DNA from: Lepidurus packardi
Lineage: Eukaryota; Arthropoda; Branchiopoda; Notostraca; Triopsidae
DNA length: 64,000 nt
Assembly (NCBI GenBank): GCA_023053545.1
Contig: JAKZAN010000234.1
Location: 1-64,000, forward strand
Reading direction: 5' to 3'
This document shows, in pieces, positions 47,988 to 59,600 of the stretch. Numbering within the stretch: position 1 is the first letter of the stretch; each line of letters starts with the position of its first letter. Under the pieces are notes generated by a model. The model did no database searches and was not told the DNA's origin. It worked only from the letters and a program-made list of their open reading frames with translations. The translations under genes were made by a program, and so were the position numbers.

Positions 47988-50729
47988 ATGATTGCTGACT
48001 CCTATACATCCACCCCCCATACTAAATCTAATACTGAGTCTGCTCACATCCGCAACCCTACACCACTACGTGCTACCTCTAAGCGCAAAACATAAAAGGT
48101 TTCCCTCGTCAAATACCTCATCCCCCAGTCTACCCTACTCCACATCAAACACCCCAACCTCTCCCATTAAACCAAACTACGCTTCACAAAACCTAAAGAA
48201 AACAATAGCACGCCTCCCAGACCATAAACAGACAGACCCCCATAAGCTTAGTCACCTGAACTCGGAGACAGTCCAGCCTTTTTTCAGCGAGAAGCAACAG
48301 CGAACCCCGAAAATCACATTGAGATTGCAGCGTCAAAAAAACAGCCAGAATCCAGCTAAATGGTCATGTTCTCGGACGCCATCAAAAAGAGTTCAGTTGC
48401 ACCTTTCCTTGTCCCAACCAACGGCTATGTTCCTCCTTTCAGGAAACAAGAGAATAGTGATTTGTACGTCAAGATGAGTCCGATCGATAGTGTAGTAATG
48501 GCATTACCCCCTGAACCCTTCGCCGAGAAATAGAAAGATATCGTGACCTTCGAGGATGACAGTCTGGGACTGGAGTAGGACTCAAACCTTCTAGCGAGAG
48601 AGCCCCCTAACCCCATCAATCATAACGATGCAACAGTCCGCACATTTTCAAAGAACTCCGATACCGAGAGGAGCAAACATAGTTTGAAGAAAAGCAAGCG
48701 AGTGATCGTAGCTGATGTTTTTAAGAAGCACGAAGCTCGACTCTAGAATGAGAAACAAAGACAACACTTGGAACTCCATGAGTCCAAAAAGATCTCTCCA
48801 CCCAAAGCGCAGCCATCAGCACCTAATAGTTTTCATAGATAGTCTCGCAAACCAATTTTCCCCAAGGGCTCCGAACCCTCACCCATTCAGAGATCCAAAC
48901 TGGCAGCCAAAAACGATCTATACTCCTAGAGCCTCTAGAACAATGATATCCCTCTGCTCATCAAGTCCATATAGTCGGTACTCTCTGCTGAGCCTAAAGA
49001 ATAGCTATCTCATCCCGATAAAATCATGCTAAAAAAAGCAGAAAATGGGGGTGCTTCGGTCAGTGTGTTTCGGAGGACCCTGTTTGAAAGACAGATCGCC
49101 TGCATTAATAAAAACATATCCAGTCTCGAAGGCAACCTTCTGAATAAGCATGAAAAAGGAAGACATATTCCAATACTGCCTCTGGGGAAGGTAATGGTGC
49201 TAAGAATCTACGATAACTGGGGAGACCCCAAGTATGTTGGGCTTAATGGTCTCGAATTTTTCGACGACTCCGGAAGTCTCATCCACCCTCAGAAAGTATA
49301 CTTCGATCCGAGCCAAGTGAGTCTATCGACTATGGCTGGCGAACAACGTGTGACCAGCAAGTACTACCAGCTATTGGAGACTGATACCAATGCTTTGCTC
49401 GAACTCAGTGACACGAGGGTTAATAGTATCAACATCGTGTTCAGCACGTTCGTCAAAGTGTCAATGGTCAGGATCTGGAACTACTGCTGCCATCCATCCA
49501 ATCGAGGCATCAAAACTCTAGAGATTCTGTTTGACGGCACGATCATATTCGCAGGAGAAGTCAGGGAAACTAGGAATCGAGCTGGTAATGAACGTTGGAA
49601 AGACTGCGAGTACATCCTGATGACAGAGGACAAAGCCATCTTCTCAAGGATTCGAAGTAATGACTGGCTCGGGAGAGTTGACACTACTCTGTTGAATAAA
49701 GTCCAAAGTGTGGTCGATGACGATTCTATAACTGTGAAAGACAAGAAATCGTCGATGCCTTGCTGCACGATTACCATCAAAGCACACGAAACATACGGTG
49801 ACGGGCTGTTCTATGGCGTCAGCCGGATCAAACTCTACGATGACCAGAATCGGGAGATTGCCTACAAGATATTCCTGATTTCCAGAAACTCACTCATCGA
49901 GCTCCCATCATTTAGCAAAGAAATCAGTCTGGAACAGGAGCTGTGCATACAGATAGAATCGCGGTTTCCGTCCAAAATCAGTTTCCGTAACGCAGGCAAC
50001 ATGCGATCCATCAAGAGGGGAGCTCTCACTCTAAAGCAGGGGCAACATGACCCCAAATCCTATAAACTCTAGCTGCAAATGCAGAAAAACTAATCACAGT
50101 ATTTGTTCTTCAACCATAACCCACGGTACGTCAAGACTCTCGCCAACCACTCTCTGGCCGGTTGTCCCTATGGCAAAATCGTCACGCTCTCAATTATCAA
50201 AACTTGGGAGCCTATCCTAAAAAAGACTACTATCAATAAACTGGAGCTTTTGGATGTCAATGGTGTGCCTCTATTGTCTACAGGCAATATGCAGTTCCGC
50301 TCTAGCTCCAAATTAGACCTCATGGCTCTAAGGGAAGTTGCACCTTTCTAACACATACCAAGTCAGAATCTTATACAGCTTGCTAAAAACGATCAATAGA
50401 CTGAGACTGAACTGGAGCTGACACTGATTCTTGACGAATGTGTCCACCTAGCGAGTCTGTGCATATGGAATCCTGTTGATCAATTTAAGCAGGAAGGCAT
50501 CAAGGAAATTAAAGTAAGTATCGATGGGTGCACGGTGTATTCAGGATTCGTGGGGAAAGGGACCTTTAACAACGCGTACTCATGCATCCCATTGGACTGG
50601 AAGGACAACCGAGGGTTACAGAACAGCATGAGCAGCGTGAAGGAAATGGCTGACGACCAGGAGTCCTTCAAGAGGGTGGTGCAACTGGTGGACGAGAACA
50701 AACTGAGGCTGAAGGGTTCTGCATTCTGA
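47988..50729 (+). CDS. KATNIP: KATNIP-like protein (DUF4457 repeats), 913 aa
   Basis: A single exon from ATG 47988 to TGA 50727-50729, with many sense TAG/TAA codons in the disordered first 350 residues. Two pairs of DUF4457-type beta modules follow. The first is near 405 (IYDNWGDPKYVGLNGLEFFD) and 493 (VRIWNYCCHPSNRGIKTLEI), the second near 726 (GKIVTLSIIKTWEP) and 823 (LCIWNPVDQFKQEGIKEI). This is the signature of the katanin-interacting/KIAA0556 family, found at the ciliary base and linked to microtubule severing and ciliary signalling. It is shorter than the animal protein, with two module pairs. Localisation in this organism is inferred from the family. Confidence 0.85.
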
Positions 50730-50880
50730 GCTTTCGCGCCCAATCTATTCTGTTGTTGGTTTATATACAACGCTATCACTATTTCTGACTCACTCATCAT
50801 TATTACATTTATTGGGCCAAAGATACAAAGGAAGAGTTTCTCTTATTTACAGAGTCATCAGACAAACATCAAACATAGAC

Positions 50881-51150
50881 TCAAGGAATAGTCGTAGCCC
50901 TCACGCTTCCGCATGTACTTTCGTAGGCGTCCAGAACAACGTCGCACTCCGTTCTTGAAGCACACTCCACCGGCATTCCGTTGTTGCAGATGATCTTCAC
51001 AGGGCTCTTGTATTGGAATGGTTCGCTGCCCCATTGAGGCTTGCCCTTTTATTTCCAGGTGATGTCGACTGCTTTGGGGTGGAGTGTGTGTGTTGCGACA
51101 ACGGCCACCACGAGTAGAACAAGGACTGCTGTCCTGAGGATTGCCTGCAT
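50881..51150 (-). CDS. Small secreted cysteine-containing protein, 89 aa
   Basis: A single exon from ATG 51150 to TGA 50881-50883, with one sense TAA. The N-terminus (MQAILRTAVLVLLVVAVVAT) is a clear signal peptide. The mature part of about 67 residues contains four Cys spaced C-x7-C-x5-C-x10-C (IICNNGMPVEC, RTECDVVLDAYESTCGS), which suggests two disulphides. No homologous family was recognised. It could be a pheromone-like, defensive or granule-content protein, but nothing in the sequence decides this. Confidence 0.72.
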
Positions 51151-51403
51151 GGGAAGGGCAGAAGATGGGTTGGTGTGATAATGTTTTGGTATTTGTATTA
51201 ATATTCGAGCACTCCGATCCGTACAGCAGAATATAATGGCTCTGCTATTAAAAATAGGGCGGGCCATGTCTATACTGTTATGGTGTTATGCTGCTCCACA
51301 ATACTGCAACAACTTGCCAACTCTCCTACTCCTTCAAATATAGCTCAGGTTCGATTGGTTCATCTGATAGGTTGTTTTCATCATCCTCACAACATTACTA
51401 TAA

Positions 51404-52162
51404 TCAGCCCAGACGGGACAGTTCACCCCGCAGTCTCTCCAGTCTCGACCTCAGGGAGCAGTCCAGGAAGGTGGAGCCACTGTAGATCTGCAGCCCACCG
51501 AGGATGCTGTTGTCGACTTCATAGGACACCTTGAAGGTGACACCTTGTCTGCCCTTCTGGAGGGATTCAACAACTCGTCTCTTCTCCTCTTCGGAAAGGT
51601 CCTGGGCTGAAATCACCTTGATGTCCTCTTGCTTGTTGAGGATCTTATAATACTCCTGGTACTTCTCGATGATCTTGGGCAAGTCCGACAGTCTGAATGT
51701 CGTGAAATAGATATATGAAGGCAGAAGTACTCACCTTCCGGCATCCACCAAAGTGTTCAGGAAGTTCGAAGACACTGTGTTCAGGCCTCCAGTCACAGCT
51801 GACTCCAGCACTTCTCTCTGTTGCTGCTTCTTCAGTGCGGAGTTCTTCAAGAAATCGCGGAAAGGCGAGCTGGTGTTCAAAACCTCTTGGAGGTAACGGA
51901 GGTCGTCCAGAACCAAGTGCAGGGACTATGGAGGGTTTGATATTTTGTGTTCAAGGCGAGGGGTATACTTCGTTCTGACTGGCGACGGTAAAGAGGGAGC
52001 CAGCGTATCTGCCGGGGGCATTATCAGCGAGAGCAGGAGCCTTGTGGCCTATGTAGGGAAAAGAGTAAAGGTGGGTGACGAGTGAAGGGTACCTGGGACC
52101 GACTTGATGGATGCTTCGGCAGCAAAGAAGTACTTGGAGAAGTGAGAGAACTTGGACAGCAT
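51404..52162 (-). CDS. ATP5PO: Mitochondrial F1Fo ATP synthase OSCP (delta) subunit
   Basis: Four exons: 52093-52162, 51969-52048, 51735-51925 and 51404-51692. Introns are 44, 43 and 42 nt, all GT-AG. The product is 209 residues, the normal OSCP length. A short presequence (MLSKFSHFSKYFFAAEAS) precedes the family's N-terminal helical domain (GRYAGSLFTVASQ, then LDDLRYLQEVLNTSSPFRDF). The C-terminal beta part carries the family signature (VTFKVSYEVDNSILGGLQI). OSCP joins the F1 head to the peripheral stalk. No TAA/TAG occurs in this conserved gene, and its clean exon joins set the intron rules used elsewhere in the window. Confidence 0.95.
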
Positions 52163-52339
52163 AGTGCTTATTATTGTGTTTGGGTGATATTAAATAATTA
52201 TTAATAATTGAATATCTGGACAGGGCATTGTACAACTCTATAGGAACGTACTGTGATGTGGGCCAGAGAAGATAGCCTGGAGGGTTGCTGGAGGTAGAAT
52301 GGGTTGTCGACGGCCAAGGCCAAAATAAACTAAATTAAA

Positions 52340-52801
52340 TCAGGAAGTCTAGGCAATGTTCTTGCATTCTTGACGGTACTTCCACAGGAAAAACAGCAGG
52401 GGCAGCTAAACATTGTAACTCGGTTCAAAGTGGGGTAGTGTACTTTCAGGATCCCGATGATCACAGAGCAGAATACTGCGAATCCGTGCATAGACTTCAG
52501 GTTGTTCCACGTGCTGTTGTTCTCCTCCTCCGACATCCAGGTCCGCGGCACGAAGATGAAGAAGAAGATGTCCAGCACCACCAGCCCGATCACTATGAAG
52601 AACACCACGTTGGTCACGAAGTACTCCCTGCTGCTCACGAAGATGAAGTAGCAGAACATCACGAACACGAAATTGAAGTCCGATCGAATGAGACAGGCCC
52701 AGGCGGAGATATGCTAAAGAGGGATGAGGGGCGGGAGGTACGAGTATGGCGAGCATGAGCATCTCGATGCGGTGGCTATTGGCGGTGGAGTTAATGGCCA
52801 T
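52340..52801 (-). CDS. AGTRAP-like four-span membrane protein, 131 aa
   Basis: Three exons: 52742-52801, 52444-52713 and 52340-52405, with introns of 28 and 38 nt in phase 0. The splice choices are strongly supported because the last exon completes a transmembrane helix (LPLLFFLWKYRQE) that otherwise goes out of frame. Four hydrophobic segments are visible (MLMLAILHISAWACL, FVFVMFCYFIFVS, VVFFIVIGLVVLDIFFFIF, FAVFCSVIIGILKLPLL). Positions of the DI after helix 3, the Pro-Arg that follows and the K-L-P start of helix 4 match the AGTRAP (angiotensin receptor-associated protein) family. Its general cell function is unclear; ER or vesicle membrane is likely. Confidence 0.75.
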
Positions 52802-52970
52802 GTGCTGAGGTACGACTATTGGTTTTGGACAAAATTGATTCTTAACTTCTTACGCAATCATAACGACTAAATGGCCCTACTTCAAATATCTCCTGTCAAA
52901 TTTACCACCAATTAGATATAGATTATGTACAAAGACTAGGCATATCCTCAAAGTACTCTTTGCTCGCTAA

Positions 52971-54623
52971 TCAACGTCTGCGCGACAAGGGAGTCAGGCT
53001 CATGTCTCGCTTCACGCACGAACGCATCCATTTCCGTCGGCGTATGCAGTCCAGAATAGTCTGTGTCCCGTGGAAGTTTTGGATTATGTCCGAGGCGTAT
53101 TGGAAACCTTCCTCGTCGGTCTCATCTACCTCTATACCGACTGTCCACGACCCTTCCCACTCGTACCCCACAGGAGGCTACTCCTGCGGCAAAAGAGCCA
53201 GTTTTCCTGATGCATCGGACCATTTGTTTTCATTCTGCATAGGCTACCCCCACTTCCCCAGCCACCAGCGCTGGTACTCATATACGTAGTATATCTTCTT
53301 GACTGGCATCTCAACAGCAGGCAACAGCATCGAGGAAGTGAAGGTTTTGCGGATTGTAAGTAGAATTGGGTTCGGATTGTTGTGTAGGGATATGTAGAAT
53401 TTCTCGAAGAGTATGCGACAGTAGGATAGAACCACGTAGGCTATTTCCCTGCCTAGCTTGCTTCCCAAAAGTAGGCCACCCCACAGTCCTAACACCAACA
53501 TAGCCTGGAAGGACAACAAGAGAGGAGCCAGGATGGGGATCCACAAGGCCATGAATACTTCCCTCATGAGCGCAATGAACTCAGTCTTGTCGGTGCTGTA
53601 AACCTTGTCCTGAATCTGATCGTGCACCTCACAGTACATGTTGAGAGATCTCTGCAAAAATACGAAGTTATCCAGAGGCACAATGATTCTTTCCCGAGGA
53701 TATTTCCGCGAGTACCTCTCCGCAGCGAAGAAAATGTGATCTTTACAGTACACCAAGAAAATCCCGAGTCCGCACATGCAGATGCGCGGTGACACGACCA
53801 GCAAGGTCAGAATCAATCCGAAGATCGCCGTATGAAAGGGTCTATTCCAGGACAGAACCTCTCTCAGGTAGTTGCTGATTTTAACGATGAAGTCAATACG
53901 GTTCGAGAACTTGAAGAGGACAGCACCGAGGGTCAGGAGATCTAGTTTCGTGTTATCGGAGGCGGAAGAGAACTCGACGATTTCGTTTTTGAGTTGTCGG
54001 CTGACGGCGTTCGATTTCTTTTTGAGGAGATCGTAGCGCATGCGGATGTTGACTTTGAAGACGAGGACTGCGGAGGTGGAGTCATCGACTTTGAAGGTGA
54101 GGGCGGGATTGTGTTTCTAAATCAGGGTCGAGAAGATAAGTGGATAGGATTGGTATGCTCTGAGGAGAATGAACAATCGGAGGTAGTTAACTGAAATAAT
54201 TAAAGGAGAGGAGAGGATGCTATATTGGTTATTAATTTTTGTTCTTTAATTAGTTCTTACGATGTCTTTAGAAAACACTAATTTTTTGTCCAGCGCTGTC
54301 GAAACCCCCCCCAGCTTCTCAGACCCCACAGTTTCGTGCAGCTCGAAGGAGTAGTACAGCAGCATGTTGTCCGGCACCACGAACTGGTTCGTCTCCATGA
54401 AGGGCACCACGTTGTTCCGGTTCACGTGCTGCGAAGATGTCCTGAAACTATACGCTTACGAAATCTGGTGTTTTTATTGTATGGTTGCGAATGTAAATAG
54501 TAACGGGTTGGTGCAGATAAAATCGTGTAAAGGTGGGGGTACCTTGACGAGGATGAAGAAAGCCCGATGCTTCTCAATGGGTCGATCGAGCTTGAGACAC
54601 TCGAACTCGATCTGGTGGCTCAT
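52971..54623 (-). CDS. Dysferlin-domain membrane protein (Pex23/Pex30-like), about 464 aa
   Basis: The model is exons 54543-54623, 54261-54428 and 52971-54116. The N-terminal 150 residues look C2-like (ALTFKVDDSTSAVLVFKVNI). A hydrophobic region follows (HTAIFGLILTLLVVSP and ALWIPILAPLLLSFQAMLVL). The C-terminus is a full dysferlin domain: DysF-N (YEYQRWWLGKWG, WSDASG) and DysF-C (EWEGSWTVGIEVDETDEEGF, then RRRKWMRSC). This layout occurs in ER membrane proteins that organise peroxisome or lipid-droplet contact sites. The two introns (114 and 144 nt) are longer than usual and their exact borders are uncertain. The frame is also open across 54117-54197, so more coding sequence could be hidden there. 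Confidence 0.82.
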
Positions 54624-54824
54624 GGCGATAATGTGTATAAATGGTAGGGAGTTATGTGATTTTAAAGTGGTCGAATTGATTGTCGCTGTCTGACGAGTGA
54701 TAACATTAATTATACGAATATGCTTGTTTCTTTGAATACTAAGTATGAAACTGGACGGCGCAGCTTTTCATCAGCCAATCCGCTATAGTCACGCCGAGTA
54801 AATGCTACAACGCTCGTCACCCAA

Positions 54825-56369
54825 TCATAACTATTTTATGATTAGGGTTTCCCGGTTCGAGCCCTCGAAGAACTCTGATAGCCGGCATCCTCGGTGTTCC
54901 AACAGACTCCGCTGCGGGTACGTTTGCATCAGATTGAAATCCCCCAGCTCATCCTCGAATTACTCCCTGCAGAAGGCACTCACGTACTCGAATAGTGACT
55001 CTATCGTGTTGCTCTGCTCGAAGGCCCTCTTCGCCGATTTCCCAGTAAATGGCATCCTATAGAGTATATCTATGGTGTTGGGCCCTTCAGGCGACTTTAC
55101 AAACTTCTGCCTGAGTTTTTCGATATCGGCCAGTCGATCATTCCTGTCCTCCTTCCTGAACTTTGATTCCTACCTTTTGACCTGGAACTCCTTTTCTAGC
55201 TGTTTGTAGATCTCCTCTTGTTCATCCTTAAGTACTTTGCTCTCACTTCTATGAACCATAGATCCCAATCCCTTAGAGCTCAGCTCTTCGATCTGCTTTT
55301 CTGTTGCTTATTCGATCTTTTCGGCATTGGTGCTCATAGAAGCCACAGGGTTCTTAAACTAGTCGATTGTTTGTTTGAGGATCTCGACGATTTGCTCCGG
55401 AGACTTATCATGGATGCTCTTGGCAGGGAGACTGGAGAGGAAGGTTTCTGAGTTAGTCACTGGGTTGTAGGCGTAACATGCGAAGCCTGGCAGTTCGGTC
55501 ATGCGTAGGTGTTTCTGCAAGATGGCGTAGTCGTCAGAGTTGTCGAACAAGCCATACACCACAAAGTTGTTATTCTAAACTGGATAAAAATACTATAGAT
55601 TCAGATTTTTTACGACAAAGTTGACGATATGAGGATCGTTCATCAACACCACGAATGCGAGGGTTACTGCCTTTTCGGCCTCCTTGTGCACATAGACGAT
55701 TAGAGGTTTTTTGCGGGTATATGCTTTGATAAGGTTCTGAAGTTGCAGCAGTCTCACAAAAGCGGGGTTACTGAGGCGAAGTTTCCGAAGGAGAAATTGA
55801 TGTCCATGTTTACTGACTTCTTCAAAAATCCGATAAACGCCTTGTTCCTCGCAACTTGTTGGTTGGACCTTTCAGCACGTTTGCGGTACTCAGGATCGGA
55901 GTTGAGCTTCTAAGCGTAACCTTTGAGAAGACTTTGGATGCGGTCTACTTCTTCACGAGAGTTCGAGACCACAGAATTCTGTGGTTTCTGGACGAGGGAG
56001 GTCTGTACAGTGATTTTGAGTTCAGGGAATTCGGAGTTGAATGCTTATTTTTTGCCTTGGATCTTCATGTATGATTGTATTGTTTGTTGGGACTGTCGGC
56101 ATTTTACCTTGAAGCATGATTTGCCTATCAATCTCCTACTCGTTGAGTTAGTTATTGTCTTCGGAAGACATAAAAGAGGATTGCGGTTGGGACAGGCCCT
56201 CGCTTCCGTAGATGTCTCTTCGGAAATTGTCGATGGCCTGGACGAGATCCCAGCCATGGAGGGAGAGTACGACCATGGCATCGCTAATGCTGTTGACGTT
56301 CATGATCTCCATGAGCTGGAAAACCCTATCTCTTTGTTGGTCGCTGAGCAAAAGGAACTACTCCTCCAT
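54825..56369 (-). CDS. UBA-UAS-UBX protein, FAF2/UBXD8-type, 481 aa
   Basis: Exons are 56108-56369, 55818-56055 and 54825-55770. Introns are 52 and 47 nt; the second uses a weak GTCAGT donor but is the only join that keeps the frame. The UBA-like domain spans about residues 8-55 (NVNSISDAMVVLSLHGWDL). The thioredoxin-fold UAS domain covers roughly 170-290 (KKPLIVYVHKEAEKAV, LPGFACYAYNPVTNSE). A long charged helix follows, and the UBX domain is at about 405-481 (MPFTGKSAKRAFEQSNTIES, RETLIIKQL). UBX proteins recruit the Cdc48/p97 ATPase to ubiquitylated clients. FAF2 works in ER-associated degradation, but I see no clear membrane hairpin here, so a FAF1-like soluble form is possible. Confidence 0.88.
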
Positions 56370-56643
56370 GATAAAATCGTTGGGGTTGGATTTTGTTCGA
56401 GAGTGTACTTATTTTATTGTAACTCTGTCTAACTAAATTTGTTAAATCCCGATAAACTCTTCGAGCCAGCAGACGTGACTTTATTTATTAGCACTAGCAT
56501 TTTGATTCGGAGAGATGGTTTTTATGGTCAGGACCGTATCGGTTTGGCCTCAATGCCACGTCTAAGAGCCCCTGGGCCACTGCTTTGCTTGACAACATTC
56601 AACAACTATAGTCTAGAAAATTTGTAATATCAAAGTATTTCAA
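56370..56643. other. Intergenic region with a GC-rich core
   Basis: 274 bp between the UBX gene start and the TRRAP stop. Most is AT-rich, but about 56500-56595 is clearly GC-richer than its flanks. It has no convincing reading frame and no tRNA fold. It may hold a small non-coding RNA or just the UBX promoter; nothing decides between them. Confidence 0.4.
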
Positions 56644-59600
56644 TCAAAACCAGTATTTTAGTGATTTCGGAACACTCTACAGCTCCTCCAGTTTCATCGC
56701 TGTTTGGATTATGATCCTCGATTTGTTACTAATCAGCGGCCATCGATACTTGTCCTCAGTATCCTTGTTGTTCTTATCAACTCTTTGCAGTTTTGCAGAA
56801 TTCTCCTTCATAAGTTCCCAAAGTCTAGCTTCTATCTTATTACAGATTTATCGCATAGCTCTAGGTTTGTCCGTCACTTTTGTCGCTCTGTACGTGTCCG
56901 CCAACAGTACTTCCAGGTATTCTTTCATATAGAGTCTGAGTAAAAACATAAAGGGAGGAGGGATTACTTGGGGTTGGTGTAGGCCAAAGCTGAGGATACC
57001 ATTGAAGGTAGCACGGCTCCGAAGATCACCGGATCGGTTAGGAAATGCCGGATGTTTCGCGAAAGACGCACTGCAAAGGGGTTGGCTGCGATGTTTGGTA
57101 AATCCGGACGCACTCTGAAGTTGTCGACAGTCACTGTCGCGTTTGGCACCTGAACCACGTAGTCTGAGAGATGGGACTCGTTGCCGAACAAGTATGCGAA
57201 CAGCTGCGTGGCTCCATAGCTGTAGCCGAACTCCTTGCGGAACAAGTAGTAGTCATCGAGTGTGCTGGTCTTGCTTTTAAAGTAATTCTACATCACGTCG
57301 CGTGGGACCAGTTCTTTCATCCGCTGATTGACGGCTTGGTTGGTCTCAGACTTCGAGGCTGTGTCCTGGGAAGCTTCTGGGTTTTCCTCCACAATAGAGT
57401 GCTGTTGCATGTAGTTGTTGAGGATGTCCTGCAGAGTCACCGTATGCAGAGGAGCCAGCACCAAACATATCTAATCACCGATGAATGCCCGTTTGACTTC
57501 AGCTAGCTGGAGTCTGCGGATGAAAGACTCGCGAGACAGCTTGAGATGAGTGTTAAAGACATCGATTGCCTGGCCTGCCATGATGTTCTGCAGACTCGTA
57601 GACCGCTTCTCAATCCTGAACAAGTACTCGCGACTGTCCGAGCCGAGGAGGGTTATCACATTGGCAGTCTTTCCATTCCTGACCTCCTCTGACACATGCT
57701 CAGAGATCTGTACGATGGAGGGCAACTTCGACATTTCAGACTCTGATCTCTGGGCAGAGTTATCGAAGAGAGGGATGCTCAGTTCCGAGAAGCATCGCGA
57801 GAAGCTTCCGACCTGTGAAATCGGCATGCGGCTATGTTCGAGACTAGAACCAAGATTAGTGAGGAGGTTCATGAGGTTCTAGAGGTTGCCCAGCAGGTTG
57901 TAGTGTGCCTTCTTGCGGATATTGAAATAGGTCTCCTTCAGAATCTTGGGGTCGGTGATGGTTTTGTACTGCTTGAAAGCATAGAAGATGGATTGGGGGA
58001 AGTACACTCCGAGTTTGAAGAGCATCTGGACGAACACAGGGGCTGAGGGACTCTATTGGTGATTCACGAGCAGCATGATTTGGGGAAGCCAGATCAACAT
58101 CGCCCAGTATGGAATGTCTTCGCTCAGCGTCTGCAAGTATCCCTTGAGGTCCGGATGTTCGAGATTCTCATTGATCATGATGAAGATCTGGGCGAGTTGT
58201 AGTCGAGAGGTGAAGGTGTGATACCTGAGAGTATAGGGTAGAACGGCGAGGGCGCTTTTCACCCAGTCCATCTTGTTGGATTCCTTTTGGTAAGCTTTGA
58301 AACACAGACTTTGCCAGTCCTTCCATAGGAGAATTGACTGGTCTTCCACTCCCCGAGTGGCCTCAGCGTATAGGTTTGAAGCCTCCCTGTAGTGACCCGT
58401 TGCAACCAGACATCGTGCTCTGAGTCTGTTGTATTCAGTTTTGACTGAGTGATCTTCGACCGAAGACGATGCTTCAGCCATGAGCTTGAAGGCTGCAGCA
58501 TAGTCAGCCCTGTTGTCGACAGAATCATAGAACTGCTCCTTCTTCTTGAGGTAGAGTTCATCGAAGTAGAGCATATCATCAGGGACTCGGTACTTGGAAA
58601 CTGAGTAGATGTTGAAGATGCGGTCCTGCTTGATGAGTTTGAGGTTATTCCACTCGATGTCAGTATCTGGCGTTAAGCGGCTTTGGTTATCGATATACCC
58701 AAACCGTGCTACGGTTTCGATAAGCTAGGAAATACGTTTTTTGAGTGTCGTGAGAATCAAGTTTCTCTGATTAAATATCTTTCTCCAAATGCTAAGATCC
58801 TCATATTTTTGTGGAAGTCTCTCTCTCCAAGCATTCATCTCAGCTAACAAGCCTCCGACCACTTTGGTCAGAGACTCAATATTTGCTGTATAGGTTTGTT
58901 CGCCTGAAGAAGCAGGGAGTGTTTCTTCCTTGATTTTGTAGCCTTCCTCGAGTTCCAACAAGCACTGGATTCTTACCAAGATATCGTTCTGTTTCTGCTT
59001 GGCGTGTTTAGGAAGACCTAGCCACTCCAGTAGTCCGTACATCATAGTCACGTTGATCTACTTGATGCACTCTTTGTTGGGGTCGGCATTAGACACATCC
59101 AAGAACTTCAGGAGACTCTTCCCATAGTGGTAAGGTGAACCCTTCAACTCCAGGCTTTAGAGTTCTGAAACCATCGATCTCACATTTTCTCTGTCGTATC
59201 TGCAGGCAAATAGTTGGTCTATCTTGAGCTGAGTGTCGTGGGTGTTCTGAGCGACTTCAACGAGGGTGTCCCATTCGTTCAGATTCTTCAGACACTACTT
59301 CACGATCTGACTCGAGTATACGCGATCGGCATTCTGTTTGAAGTCAACTTCTAACGCTTCTAGCTCCCCCAGGAAATCGTCTTCAGGACCTCGCTTCAGT
59401 GGGTTCTGCTCGATAACTTCTTTACTGTAGGTCTCCATGATGGCAAGTGCATTGTAGTACTCCCGTTGCTGCAACTGCGTATAAGCATTTTTGATGTAGG
59501 AGTCGCCCGTTGCATTCATCCTAAATCCATAAATCACATCTTTGTCGCCGTAGCTATGTAGGAGTTCATCCATCATCCAGGATGCAGAGGCTGAAGGGTT

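Noticed and set aside
54117-54200. Extra exon LRLFILLRAYQS in the dysferlin-domain gene
   Set aside because: The frame is open and an acceptor exists, but no GT donor in the preceding exon gives the matching phase.
56500-56595. U4 snRNA candidate
   Set aside because: A GCAGTGGC start and a UGA-GG...CC-GA core resemble U4, but the flanking stem does not pair and no Sm site was seen.
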